In this document: positions 1-9,368 of the stretch, one piece after another
How the letters are laid out: every line of letters starts with the position of its first letter
Numbering within the stretch: position 1 is the first letter of the stretch
DNA from: Cryptomeria japonica
Lineage: Eukaryota; Streptophyta; Pinopsida; Cupressales; Cupressaceae
Assembly: GCF_030272615.1 (NCBI RefSeq)
Contig: NW_026728911.1
Location: forward strand, 145,001-175,000
Length of the DNA: 30,000 bases
Direction: 5' to 3'
Notes under the pieces: model-generated
Told to the model about the DNA's origin: nothing
The model's input: the letters and a program-made list of their open reading frames with translations, nothing else
The model's database searches: none
Program-made: the position numbers and the translations under genes

Positions 1-930
1 GAGTTCCGAAGACTACCTCCAGGAACAATCGGGAACAAGACCGATTACAAGTCGTCGAGTCTGTTACTGGGCGAACACGAGATGCGCACAGGAAATCGAT
101 CAGCCCTCACAATGGCCCAAGGCCAGAGATCGGACTGCTACGATTTACCCCAACAATCATCGTGCCACTCTTCGCAGAGAGGTGATAGACGCCAACGAGC
201 TCGCGCATAGCAATCGAGGTGTAAAAAGGGCGTTGAAGGCAGGAAGCCTGGACGAAAGAGGCTACGAGGTCACCTCGAAGCGGTCTAAGAATCGGGCGCA
301 CTTGGGGCGACTACCAGTGCCAACCCCTTATCCCGCGGTGCGTCCGACACACAGAAATTTCCAAGGCGGCCAAGGAGCCTCCCCGCATAGCAATCGGGGT
401 GTGAGGTTACGGATGCAGCATTGATAGCAATCGAGGTGTGAGGCGAAGGATGCAGAAGTGAGAGCCGAGGGATGTAGCAGAGATAGCAATCGGGGTGTGT
501 GATGCAGAAGAGATAGCAATCGAGGTGTGCGGTGGGAAGGGCCCAGCAGCCAGAATGCATGAAGCGACGGATGAAGCAGTGATGACAACCGGGCTGTGAG
601 GAGAGGAGGGATGCAGCCAAGAAAGCAATCAGGGCTCGAGGCAAGGGATGCATCAAGGATAGCAATCATGTTGTGAGGCGAGATTCCAAAGGCTAAACGT
701 GAGAGGCTGCAGGGTCGACTCAGAGAGGTCTATGCATGTGAGAGGCTGAAAGCAAGGTCGACTCGGAGCGGTCTATGCATCGGGCGCGCTTGGGGCGACT
801 ACCAGTGCCAACCCCTTATCCCGCGACGCGTCCGACAAAGAGAACGTTCCAAGGCGGCAGAGGAGGTTACCAGCCGAAGGATGCAGTAGCAATAACAGGT
901 ATAGTTCCGCGGCGGCCGAGAAGACTCACC
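1..930. repeat. Degenerate repeat region at the edge of the 188-bp array
   Basis: No gene is visible. The stretch has decayed copies of words from the 188-bp array that follows. One diverged unit segment is at about 293-400 and another at about 778-930; both keep the CTTGGGGCGACTACCAGTGC core. Between them, about 380-670, is a run of short irregular repeats built on TAGCAATCGAGGTGTGAGG and GGATGCAG, seen near 388, 427, 484, 521, 583, 623 and 659. At about 698-778 a segment ending GGTCTATGCAT is duplicated, and each copy has a GTCGAC. If the 35S unit is transcribed on the minus strand, this is 5' external transcribed spacer approaching 18S, which is not reached. Confidence 0.6.
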
Positions 931-3900
931 GCATAGGAATCGGGATGCGAGGCGAGGGATGCGGCGGGAAGGCCCCGACGGCTAAACGGAAGAGGCTGCA
1001 GGGCCGCCTCGGAATGGTCCAAGCATCGGATGCGATTGGGACGACTACCAGTGCCAACCCCTTATCCCGCGATGCGTCCGATACACAGATAGTTCCAAGG
1101 CGGCCGAGGAGCCTCACCGCATATCAATCGGGGTGCGAGGCGAGGGATGGGGCGGGAAGGCCCCAACGGCTAGACGGAAGAGGCTTCAGGGCCACCTCGG
1201 AATGGTCCAAGCATCGGACGCGCTTGGGGCGACTGCCAGTGCCAACCCCTTATCCCGCGATGCGTCCGATACACAGATGGTTCCAAGGCGGCCGAGGAGC
1301 CTCACCGCATAGCAATCGGGGGTGCGAGGCGAGGGATGGGGCGGGAAGGCCCCAACGGCTAGACGGAAGAGGCTTCAGGGCCGCCTAGGAATGGTCCAAG
1401 CATCGGACACGCTTGGGGCGACTACCAGTGACAGCCCCCTATCCCGCGATGCGTCCGATACGAAGATGGTTCCAAGGCGGCCGAGGAGCCTCACCGCATA
1501 GCAATCGGGGTGCGAGGTGGGGGATGCGGCGAGATGGCCCCAACGGCTAGACGGAAGAGGCCACAGGGCCGCGTCGGAATAGTCCAAGCATCGGACGCAC
1601 TTGGGGCGACTACCAGTGACAACCCCTTATCCCGCGATGCGTCCGATACGAAGATAGTTCCAAGGCGGCCGAGGAGCCTCACCGCATAGCAATCGGGGTG
1701 CGAGGTGGGGGATGCGGCGAGATGGCCCCAACGGCTAGACGGAAGAGGCTGCAGGGCCGCCTCGGAATAGTCCAAGCATCGGACGCGCTTGGGGCCACTA
1801 CCAGTGACAACCCCTTATCCCGCAATGCGTCCGATACGAAGATAGTTCCAAGGCGGCCGAAGAGCCTCACCGCATAGCAATCGGGGTGCGAGGTGGGGGA
1901 TGCGGCGAGATGGCCCCAACGGCTAGACGGAAGAGGCCACAGGGCCGCCTCGGAATAGTCCAAGCATCGGACGCGCTTGGGGCGACTACCAGTGACAACC
2001 CCTTATCCCGCGATGCGTCCGATACGAAGATAGTTCCCAGGCGGCCGAGGAGCCTCACCGCATAGCAATCGGGGTGCGAGGCGAGGGATGCGGCGAGATG
2101 GCCCCAAAGGCTAGACGGAAGAGGCTGCAGGGCTGCCTCGGAATAGTCCAAGCATCGGACGCGCTTGGGGCGACTACCACTGCCAACCCCTTATCCCGCG
2201 ATGCGTTCGATACACAGATAGTTCCGAGGCGGCCGAGGAGGTGGGGGATGCAGCGAGATGGCCCCAACGGCTAGACGGAAGAGGCTGCAGGGCCGCCTCG
2301 GAATAGTCCAAGCATCGGACGCGCTTGGGGCGACTACCAGTGACAACCCCTTATCCCGCGATGCGTCCGATACACAGATAGTTCCGAGGCGGCCAAGGAG
2401 CCTCACCGCATAGCAATCGTGGTGCGAGGTGGGGGATGCGGCGAGATGGCCCCAACGGCTAGACGGAAGAGGCTGCAGGGCCGCCTCGGAATGGTCCAAG
2501 CATCGGATGCGCTTGGGGCGACTACCACTGCCAACCCCTTATCCCGCGATGCGTCCGATACACAGATAGTTCCAAGGCGGCCGAGGAGCCTCACAGCATA
2601 GCAATCAGGGTGCGAGGCGAGGGATGCGGCGAGAAAGCCCCAACGGCTAGAGGGAAGAGGCTTCAGGTCCGCCTCGGAATGGTCCAAGCATTGGACGCGC
2701 TTGGGGCGACTACCAGTGACAACCCCTTATCCCGCGACGCGTCCGATACACAGATAGTTCCAAGGCGGCCGAGGAGCCTCACCGCATAGCAATCGGGGTG
2801 CGAGGCGAGGGATGCGGCGAGAAGGACCCAACGGCTACACGGAAGAGGCTTCGGGGCCGCCTCGGAATGGTCCAAGCATCGGACGCGCTTGGGGCGACTA
2901 CCAGTGACAACCCCTTATCCCGCGACGCGTCCGATACACAGATAGTTCCAAGGCGGCCGAGGAGCCTCACCGCATAGCAATCGGGGTGCGAGGCGAGGGA
3001 TGCGGCGAGAAGGACCCAACGGCTACACGGAAGAGGCTTCGGGGCCGCCTCGGAATGGTCCAAGCATCGGACGCGCTTGGGGCGACTACCAGTGACAACC
3101 CCTTATCCCGCGACGCGTCCGATACACAGATAGTTCCAAGGCGGCCGAGGAGCCTCACCGCATAGCAATCGGGGTGCGAGGCGAGGGATGCGGCGAGAAG
3201 GACCCAACGGCTAGACGGAAGAGGCTTCGGGTCCGCCTCGGAATGGTCCAAGCATCGGACGCGCTTGGGGCGACTACCAGTGACAACCCCTTATCCCGCG
3301 ACGCGTCCGATACACAGATAGTTCCAAGGCGGCCGAGGAGCCTCACCGCATAGCAATCGGGGTGCGAGGCGAGGGATGCGGCGAGAAGGACCCAACGGCT
3401 AGACGGAAGAGGCTTCGGGTCCGCCTCGGAATGGTCCAAGCATCGGACGCGCTTGGGGCGACTACCAGTGACAACCCCTTATCCCGCGACGCGTCCGATA
3501 CACAGATAGTTCCAAGGCGGCCGAGGAGCCTCACCGCATAGCAATCGGGGTGCGAGGCGAGGGATGCGGCGAGAAGGACCCAACGGCTAGACGGAAGAGG
3601 CTTCGGGTCCGCCTCGGAATGGTCCAAGCATCGGACGCGCTTGGGGCGACTACCAGTGACAACCCCTTATCCCGCGACGCGTCCGATACACAGATAGTTC
3701 CGAGGCGGCCGAGGAGCCTCACCGCATAGCAATCGGGGTGCGAGGCGAAGGATGCGGCGAGAAGGACCCAACGGCTAGACGGAAGAGGCTTCGGGTCCGC
3801 CTCGGAATGGTCTAAGCATCGGACGCGCTTGGGGCGACTACCAGTGACAACCCCTTATCCCGCGACGCGTCCGATACACAGATAGTTCCAAGGCGGCCGA

Positions 3901-4851
3901 GGAGCCTCACCGCATAGCAATCGGGGTGCGAGGCGAGGGATGCGGCGAGAAGGACCCAACGGCTAGACGGAAGAGGCTTCAGGGCCGCCTCGGAATGGTC
4001 CAAGCATCGAACGCGCTTGGGGCGACTACCAGTGACAACCCCTTATCCCGCGACGCGTCCGATACACAGATAGTTCCGAGGCGGCCGAGGAGCCTCACCG
4101 CATAGCAATCGGGGTGCGAGGCGAGGGATGCGGCGAGAAGGACCCAACGGCTAGACGGAAGAGGCTTCAGGGCCGCCTCGGAATGGTCCAAGCATCGGAC
4201 GCGCTTGGGGCGACTACCAGTGACAACCCCTTATCCCGCGACGCGTCCGATACACAGATAGTTCCGAGGCGGCCGAGGAGCCTCACCGCATAGCAATCGG
4301 GGTGCGAGGCGAGGGATGCGGCGAGAAGGACCCAACGGCTAGACGGAAGAGGCTTCAGGGCCGCCTCGGAATGGTCCAAGCATCGGACGCGCTTGGGGCG
4401 ACTACCAATGACAACCCCTTATCCCGCGACGCGTCCGATACACAGATAGTTCCGAGGCGGCCGAGGAGCCTCACCGCATAGCAATCGGGGTGCGAGGCGA
4501 GGGATGCGGCGAGAAGGACCCAACGGCTAGACGGAAGAGGCTTCAGGGCCGCCTCGGAATGGTCCAAGCATCGGACGCGCTTGGGGCGACTACCAGTGAC
4601 AACCCCTTATCCCGCGACGCGTCCGATACACAGATAGTTCCGAGGCGGCCGAGGAGCCTCACCGCATAGCAATCGGGGTGCGAGGCGAGGGATGCGGCGA
4701 GAAGGACCCAACGGCTAGACGGAAGAGGCTTCAGGGCCGCCTCGGAATGGTCCAAGCATCGGACGCGCTTGGGGCGACTACCGTTGCCAACCCCTTATCC
4801 CGCGATGCGTCTGATACACAGATAGTTCCGAGGCGGCCGAGGAGCCTCACC
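931..4851. repeat. 188-bp tandem repeat array, 21 units
   Basis: Starts of the word CGCATAGCAATCGGGGTGCG (and variants) fall at 931, 1119, 1307, 1496, 1684, 1872 and 2060, then every 188 bp from 2408 to 4852. The unit between 2060 and 2408 has lost 28 bp that include this word, giving a 160-bp unit near 2241. The unit starting at 1307 has one extra G. Similarity is patchy: units from about 1496 to 2600 share a GAGATGGCCCC variant, while units from about 2784 on share GAGAAGGACCC and are nearly identical. This is typical of local homogenisation. 188 is not a multiple of three, and the array has no coding character. Its place beside Pol I-like promoters suggests 35S 5' ETS subrepeats; that role is inferred. 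Confidence 0.9.
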
Positions 4852-5114
4852 GCATAGCAATCGGGTTGCGAGGCAGATTATTGGGAAGGGAACCCCCTGG
4901 GATGCGGCTCAAGCAGTGCCCAAAGGGACTGGAATGCGGAATCACATCGAGAGACCCAAATGCTATACGAGGGCTCAAATCGAATTATCGATTTGGCCAC
5001 GACATGGACGCATCGGAACGACTACCTTTGCCGAACCACTCGCAATTGCATCCATACCGAAACCAATAGACATTTCCGTTAGAGCCCTCGCATAGCATTC
5101 GGGAATCTCGCATG

Positions 5115-5200
5115 CCCCTCTAAATCGACCAATGCTGGCGCTCAATGAAAATCCGAGCGCTACCACCGTTCGAGCGCCAGCATTGGTCGAGTTAGAGGGG
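5115..5200. promoter_or_regulatory. Inverted repeat beside promoter-like element 1
   Basis: The arms at 5115-5143 and 5172-5200 are 29 nt each and complementary except for one position. They enclose a 28-nt loop. The 18-nt core CGACCAATGCTGGCGCTC pairs perfectly with GAGCGCCAGCATTGGTCG. On the minus strand the structure begins about 34 nt past the TATATA element, so it would lie just inside a transcript started there. The role is unknown. Confidence 0.85.
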
Positions 5201-5225
5201 CACGGGGGAGAATGCTCCAGTCAAC

Positions 5226-5241
5226 ACCTCCCCTATATAAG
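5226..5241 (-). promoter_or_regulatory. RNA polymerase I-like promoter element 1 (candidate 35S gene promoter)
   Basis: The minus strand reads CTTATATAGGGGAGGT, close to the plant Pol I initiation consensus of TATATA followed by a run of G, where transcription starts at or just after the last A. It is the leftmost of thirteen such elements and the one nearest the 188-bp array. For minus-strand transcription that makes it the best gene-promoter candidate. The conserved upstream block on the minus strand is GAATCGGACAAATAACTTAT. Confidence 0.65.
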
Positions 5242-5601
5242 TTATTTGTCCGATTCTCGCACAACCGTAGTCTGCCTCGTCGAATCAAACAACGGTCCCA
5301 GATTCCGACTTCCGTTCCGTAGAGACCCAAAAGCTAGATGGAGGCTCGCAAGAAAGAGAGTCGGCGCATAGCAATCGGGTTTCTCGAACGTTTAGGGACC
5401 GAGCTCACTTGCGGATAGGGCAAAATCCGCCAAGCAACCCAAAAGCTAGACGGGGGCTCGAATCGAATCGCCTAGGCGGCCACAACAACGACGTGTTGGA
5501 TCGACTACCAGTGCCAAACCATTCAGCAAGACTAGTCTGTGTCGAGGCCGGATAGAGATTCTCAGAGAGCGCCCGCATAGCATTTAGGAGACCTGCCGCG
5601 T

Positions 5602-5689
5602 CCCTCACACTCGACAAATGGTGGTGCACGTTTATAAATCCGAGCGATCCCAACCCTTTCAAGCACCAACATCGGTCGAGATAGAGGGG
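5602..5689. promoter_or_regulatory. Imperfect inverted repeat beside promoter-like element 2
   Basis: The arms at about 5602-5627 and 5663-5689 (left arm ends GGTGGTGC, right arm starts GCACCAACATC) pair imperfectly. They occupy the same position relative to the TATATA element as the structure at 5115-5200. The sequence differs but much of the pairing is kept. Confidence 0.6.
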
Positions 5690-5716
5690 CACGGAGGGGG
5701 CTGCGTGAGACAACAC

Positions 5717-5731
5717 AGTCCCCTATATAAG
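5717..5731 (-). promoter_or_regulatory. RNA polymerase I-like promoter element 2 (variant)
   Basis: The minus strand reads CTTATATAGGGGACT. It keeps TATATAGGGG but has ACT where the other elements have AGGT, so its activity is less certain. The flank to the right, GTTATTTGTCCGATTCTC, is conserved. Confidence 0.55.
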
Positions 5732-6041
5732 TTATTTGTCCGATTCTCACACATCCGAAGAATGGTCATCAAATCGGACAACAGCCCAAACTTCCGACTT
5801 CCGTCCCAGAAAGCCCAAGAGCTATCTAAAACGTTCATGGCCGGAACTCGATCGCGGCTATACCAGTCCGCCAAGCAACCCAAAAGCTAGACTGGAGCTC
5901 TAGTCGAATCACCTCTGTGGCCATTGCAAGGACGTGTTGGAGCGACTACCATTGCCGAACCATTCCGCAGGTCGAGTCCATACCAAGGCCGCATAGAGAT
6001 TCACGATGAGCTCCTGCATAGCAATCAGGAGACTTGCCGTG

Positions 6042-6129
6042 TCCATCACAATCGATAAATCCTGGTGCAAGATTTTTGCATCCGAGCGCTCCAACCAGTC
6101 GAGCACCAGCATCAATCGACATAAACGGG
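6042..6129. promoter_or_regulatory. Imperfect inverted repeat beside promoter-like element 3
   Basis: The left arm at about 6042-6068 ends CCTGGTGC and the right arm at about 6103-6129 starts GCACCAGCATC. It sits in the same place relative to the TATATA element as the two inverted repeats to its left. The pairing is weaker away from the loop-proximal 8 bp. Confidence 0.5.
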
Positions 6130-6156
6130 CACGGGGGGAGGATGCTCGAGAACACT

Positions 6157-6172
6157 ACCTCCCCTATATAAG
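6157..6172 (-). promoter_or_regulatory. RNA polymerase I-like promoter element 3
   Basis: The minus strand reads CTTATATAGGGGAGGT, identical in the core to element 1. It is 441 bp from element 2 and is the last of the three elements associated with an inverted repeat. Confidence 0.62.
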
Positions 6173-6250
6173 TTATTTGTCCGATTCTCAAGCAGCCGAA
6201 GTCTGGTCATCGAATCGGGTCAAAGACCACAACTTCCGACTTTACCCACA

Positions 6251-6605
6251 ATGCAAGTCATCGAATCGAACATCGGCCCCCGAGTCGGACTCCATGCGTA
6301 TGTCAGGTCATCGGACCCAAATTCCGCCTTCCTGCGCATGGCGGGCCATCAATATCAACTCGGTCATCGGACCCAAACTCCGCCTTTTTGCGTATGGCAC
6401 GCCTTCAAATCGGTCATCGGACCCAAATTCCGCCTTCCTGTGCATGGCGGGCCATCAACATCAACTCGGTCATCGGACCCAAATTCCGCCTTTCTGCGCA
6501 TGGCACGCCATCAACTCGGTCATCGGACCCAAATTCCGCCTTCCTGCGCATGGCAGGTCATCGGACACAAATTCAGACCTCGCCAATATGCCTACGTATC
6601 GAATC
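6251..6605. repeat. Short interspersed repeats with TCATCGGACCCAAATTCCG core
   Basis: The word GGTCATCGGACCCAAATTCC, with variants, recurs about seven times from 6305 to 6605. It alternates with CTTCCTGCGCATGGC and, in some copies, a GGGCCATCAACATCAACTCG spacer. Spacing is irregular, roughly 40-55 bp. The same core appears twice in each 311-bp unit to the right, so this looks like a locally amplified piece of that unit. No gene is visible. Confidence 0.75.
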
Positions 6606-6701
6606 GGTCATCGGACCCAACTTCCGACTTCATCCATACTGTAGGGTCTTTGAGGTTGGCGCGGTGCGCTCAACCCAGGGAGTCGACCCATCGAAGCATA
6701 C

Positions 6702-6717
6702 ACCTCCCCTATATAAG
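6702..6717 (-). promoter_or_regulatory. RNA polymerase I-like spacer promoter element 4
   Basis: The minus strand reads CTTATATAGGGGAGGT. GTCGAC lies at 6682-6687, 28 bp left of TATATA. It is the first element of the 311-bp series. Confidence 0.62.
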
Positions 6718-7012
6718 CTATTTGTCCGATTCCCACACCTGTGTAGTTTGCACCTCTGACCAGGACATCGACCCCAACTTCCGAACTCGACTGCAACGAC
6801 GGCACCAGCGCCTTGGTGCGCACCTTGCGACGCACAGTCCCAACATTCGCCTTCCTGCACATGGCAGGTCATCGGACCCAAATTCCGACCTCGCGAGTAT
6901 GCCTACATATCGAATCGGTCATCGGACCCAACTTCCGACTTCATCCATACCGTAGGGTCTTTGAGGTTGGCGCGGTGCGCTCAACCCGGGGAGTCGACCC
7001 AACGAAGCATAC

Positions 7013-7028
7013 ACCTCCCCTATATAAG
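7013..7028 (-). promoter_or_regulatory. RNA polymerase I-like spacer promoter element 5
   Basis: The minus strand reads CTTATATAGGGGAGGT, with GTCGAC at 6993-6998. It is exactly 311 bp from element 4. Confidence 0.62.
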
Positions 7029-7323
7029 CTATTTGTCCGATTCCCACACCTGTGTAGTTTGCACCTCCGATCAAGACATCGACCCCAACTTCCGAACTCG
7101 CCTCCAACGACCGAACCAGCGCCTTGGTGCGCACCTTGCAACGCACAGTGCCAACATTCGCCTTCCTGCACGTGGCAGGTCATCGGACCCAAATTCCGAC
7201 CTCGCGAGTATGCCTACATATCGAATCGGTCATCGGACCCAACTTCCGACTTCATCCATACCGTAGGGTCTTTGAGGTTGGCGCGGTGCGCTCAACCCGG
7301 GGAGTCGACCCAACGAAGCATAC

Positions 7324-7339
7324 ACCTCCCCTATATAAG
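7324..7339 (-). promoter_or_regulatory. RNA polymerase I-like spacer promoter element 6
   Basis: The minus strand reads CTTATATAGGGGAGGT, with GTCGAC at 7304-7309. It is exactly 311 bp from element 5. Confidence 0.62.
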
Positions 7340-7634
7340 CTATTTGTCCGATTCCCACACCTGTGTAGCTTGCACCTCCGATCAGGACATCGACCCCAAC
7401 TTCCGAACTCGACTAAAAAGACCGCACCAGCGCCTTGGTGTGCACCTTGCAACGCACAGTGTCAACATTCGCCTTCCTGCACATGGCAGGTCATCGGACC
7501 CAAATTCCGACCTCATGAGCATACCTACTAATCGAATTGGTCATCGGACCCAACTTCCGACTTCATCCATACCGTAGGGTCTTTGAGGTTGGCGCGGTGC
7601 GCTCAACCTGGGGAGTCGACCCATCGAAGCATAC

Positions 7635-7650
7635 ACCTCCCCTATATAAG
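7635..7650 (-). promoter_or_regulatory. RNA polymerase I-like spacer promoter element 7
   Basis: The minus strand reads CTTATATAGGGGAGGT, with GTCGAC at 7615-7620. It is the last of the 311-bp series; the 38/52-bp array begins about 105 bp to its right. Confidence 0.62.
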
Positions 7651-7755
7651 CTATTTGTCCGATTCCGACACCTGTGTAGTTTGCACCTCCGCTCAGGACA
7701 TCGACCCCAACTTCCGAACTCGCCTGCAACGACCGAACCAGCGCCTTGGTGCGCA

Positions 7756-8370
7756 CCAAAAGTGCGCACTTTTGGAGGGCACTTTTGTGCGCTCCAAAGG
7801 TGCGCACTTTTGGAGGGCACTTTTCTGCGCTCCAAAGGTGCGCACTTTTGGAGGGCACTTTTTGGAGGGCACTTTTCTGCGCTCCAAAGGTGCGCACTTT
7901 TGGAGGGCACTTTTTGGAGGGCACTTTTCTGCGCTCCAAAGGTGCGCACTTTTGGAGGGCACTTTTTGGAGGGCACTTTTCTGCGCTCCAAAGGTGCGCA
8001 CTTTTGGAGGGCACTTTTTGGAGGGCACTTTTCTGCGCTCCAAAGGTGCGCACTTTTGGAGGGCACTTTTTGGAGGGCACTTTTCTGCGCTCCAAAGGTG
8101 CGCACTTTTGGAGGGCACTTTTCTGCGCTCCAAAGGTGCGCACTTTTGGAGGGCACTTTTTGGAGGGCACTTTTCTGCGCTCCAAAGGTGCGCACTTTTG
8201 GAGGGCACTTTTTGGAGGGCACTTTTCTGCGCTCCAAAGGTGCGCACTTTTGGAGGGCACTTTTTGGAGGGCACTTTTCTGCGCTCCAAAGGTGCGCACT
8301 TTTGGAGGGCACTTTTGTGCACTCCAAAGGTGCGCACTTTTGGAGGGCACTTTTCCTGTGCTCCAAAGGT
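7756..8370. repeat. 38/52-bp tandem repeat array built on a palindrome
   Basis: Copies of TGCGCACTTTTGGAGGGCAC begin at about 7763 (first copy), 7801, 7839, 7891, 7943, 7995, 8047, 8099, 8137, 8189, 8241, 8293 and 8331. Spacing is 38 or 52 bp; the longer form has an extra 14 bp, a second TTTTTGGAGGGCAC. The array starts with the perfect 20-bp palindrome CCAAAAGTGCGCACTTTTGG at 7756-7775. The unit has no stop codons in most frames on either strand, which explains the long open frames here. It separates the 311-bp and 157-bp promoter cassettes. Confidence 0.92.
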
Positions 8371-8503
8371 GCACACCTAGGTGAGCACCTTCGACCACAC
8401 CTTGTAGCACACCAAACTCTGACTTTCGACTTCATCCGCAATGCAGGGTCTTTGAGGTTGGCGCAATGCGCACAACCAGGGGAGTCGACCCATCAAACCC
8501 AAC

Positions 8504-8519
8504 ACCTCCCCTATATAAG
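8504..8519 (-). promoter_or_regulatory. RNA polymerase I-like spacer promoter element 8
   Basis: The minus strand reads CTTATATAGGGGAGGT, with GTCGAC at 8484-8489. It is 869 bp from element 7, a gap largely filled by the 38/52-bp array. Confidence 0.6.
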
Positions 8520-8660
8520 CTATTTGTCTGATTCTCATACATGCGTAGCCTGCAGGAGCAATTAGGACATCGACCCCAACTTTCGGCTTCTAAACGAAAA
8601 CAAGGTCTTTGAGGTTGGTGTAATGCGAACAACTAGGGGAGTCAACCCATCAAACCCAAC

Positions 8661-8676
8661 ACCTCCCCTATATAAG
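8661..8676 (-). promoter_or_regulatory. RNA polymerase I-like spacer promoter element 9
   Basis: The minus strand reads CTTATATAGGGGAGGT. The usual GTCGAC has changed to GTCAAC (8641-8646). Confidence 0.6.
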
Positions 8677-8817
8677 CTATTTGTCTGATTCTCATACATG
8701 TGTAGTCTACAGGAGCAATTAGGACATCGACCCCAACTTTTGACTTCTTAACGAAAACAAGGTCTTTGAGGTTGACGTAATGCGCACAACCAGGGGAGTC
8801 GACCCATCAAACCCAAC

Positions 8818-8833
8818 ACCTCCCCTATATAAG
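8818..8833 (-). promoter_or_regulatory. RNA polymerase I-like spacer promoter element 10
   Basis: The minus strand reads CTTATATAGGGGAGGT, with GTCGAC at 8798-8803. It is 157 bp from element 9. Confidence 0.6.
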
Positions 8834-8974
8834 CTATTTGTCCGATTCTCATACATGTGTAGCCTGCAGGAGCCATTAGGACATTGACCCCAACTTTTGA
8901 CTTCTTAACGAAAACAAGGTCTTTGAGGTTGGCGTAATGCGCACAACCAAGGGAGTTGACCCATCAAACCCAAC

Positions 8975-8990
8975 ACCTCCCCTATATAAG
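8975..8990 (-). promoter_or_regulatory. RNA polymerase I-like spacer promoter element 11
   Basis: The minus strand reads CTTATATAGGGGAGGT. The GTCGAC block is changed to GTTGAC (8955-8960). Confidence 0.6.
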
Positions 8991-9194
8991 CTATTTGTCT
9001 GATTCTCATACATGTGTAGCCTGCAACAACGATTAGGACATCCACCCCAACTTCTGAATTCGTCTGCGTTGACCGCACCAAAGGTGCACGCCTTGGTGCT
9101 CACCAAAATCCGACTTCCGACTTCTTCTGCTATGCGGGGTCTTTGAGGTTGGCGCAGTGCGCACAACCAGGGGAGTCAACCCACCGAATGCAAC

Positions 9195-9210
9195 ACCTCC
9201 CCTATATAAG
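9195..9210 (-). promoter_or_regulatory. RNA polymerase I-like spacer promoter element 12
   Basis: The minus strand reads CTTATATAGGGGAGGT. It follows the one enlarged interval (220 bp) and has GTCAAC in place of GTCGAC. Confidence 0.6.
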
Positions 9211-9351
9211 CTATTTGTCTGATTCTCATACATGCGTAGACTGCAGCAATGATTAGGACATCCACCCCAACTTTTGACTTCTTAAACAAGACAGGGTCTT
9301 TGAAGTTGGTGCAGTGCACACAACCAGGGGAGTCGACCCATCAAACGCAAC

Positions 9352-9368
9352 ACCTCCCCTATATAAAG
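9352..9368 (-). promoter_or_regulatory. RNA polymerase I-like spacer promoter element 13 (one base longer)
   Basis: The minus strand reads CTTTATATAGGGGAGGT, with one extra base upstream of TATATA. GTCGAC is at 9332-9337. It is the element farthest from the ETS. Confidence 0.57.

Larger units (their letters stand above)
4880..6250 (-). repeat. Three diverged promoter cassettes (about 440-490 bp)
   Basis: Three related blocks each carry, left to right, a CGCATAGCA(A/T)T word like that in the 188-bp array (about 5090, 5573, 6016), an inverted repeat, a GGGGCACGGGGG-like or GGGCACGGGG run, and a TATATAAG/CTTATATAGGGG element (5234, 5724 and 6165). The word CCCAAAAGCTAGA(C/T)GG or a variant recurs near 5327, 5440 and 5879. 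The blocks have diverged much more than the 188-bp units. On the minus strand this is the most gene-proximal set of promoter-like elements, so one of them, probably that at 5226-5241, is the best candidate for the 35S gene promoter. Confidence 0.7.
6606..7755 (-). repeat. 311-bp promoter cassette array (four elements)
   Basis: Promoter-like elements at 6710, 7021, 7332 and 7643 (first T of TATATA) are each exactly 311 bp apart. Each unit holds the block GGTCTTTGAGGTTGGCGCGG, a GGGGAGTCGACCCA block 28 bp left of TATATA, the CTATATAAG element, a GACATCGACCCCAACTTCCG block, and then GGTGCGCACCTTGC(A/G)ACGCACAGT and two TCATCGGACCCAA words. The last unit is cut by the 38/52-bp array. The arrangement fits duplicated 35S spacer promoters, as known from plant and animal rDNA spacers. 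Confidence 0.85.

Noticed and set aside
931-4852. Series of 63-94 aa minus-strand open frames every 188 bp
   Set aside because: These are one repeat unit read again and again. The frame changes with each unit because 188 is not divisible by three.
7756-8370. CRISPR-like regular array
   Set aside because: The sequence is plant nuclear rDNA spacer, and the units are contiguous repeats without unique spacers.
7541-8565. Open frames of about 230-340 aa in five frames across the 38/52-bp array
   Set aside because: The repeat unit has no stop codon in most frames, so all frames stay open. The predicted proteins are only repeats of the same short string.
5234-9368. TATATAAG read on the + strand as Pol II TATA boxes
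   Set aside because: No coding sequence follows any of the thirteen copies, and the conserved G run lies on the minus strand, as in Pol I promoters. A + strand reading is not excluded but explains less.
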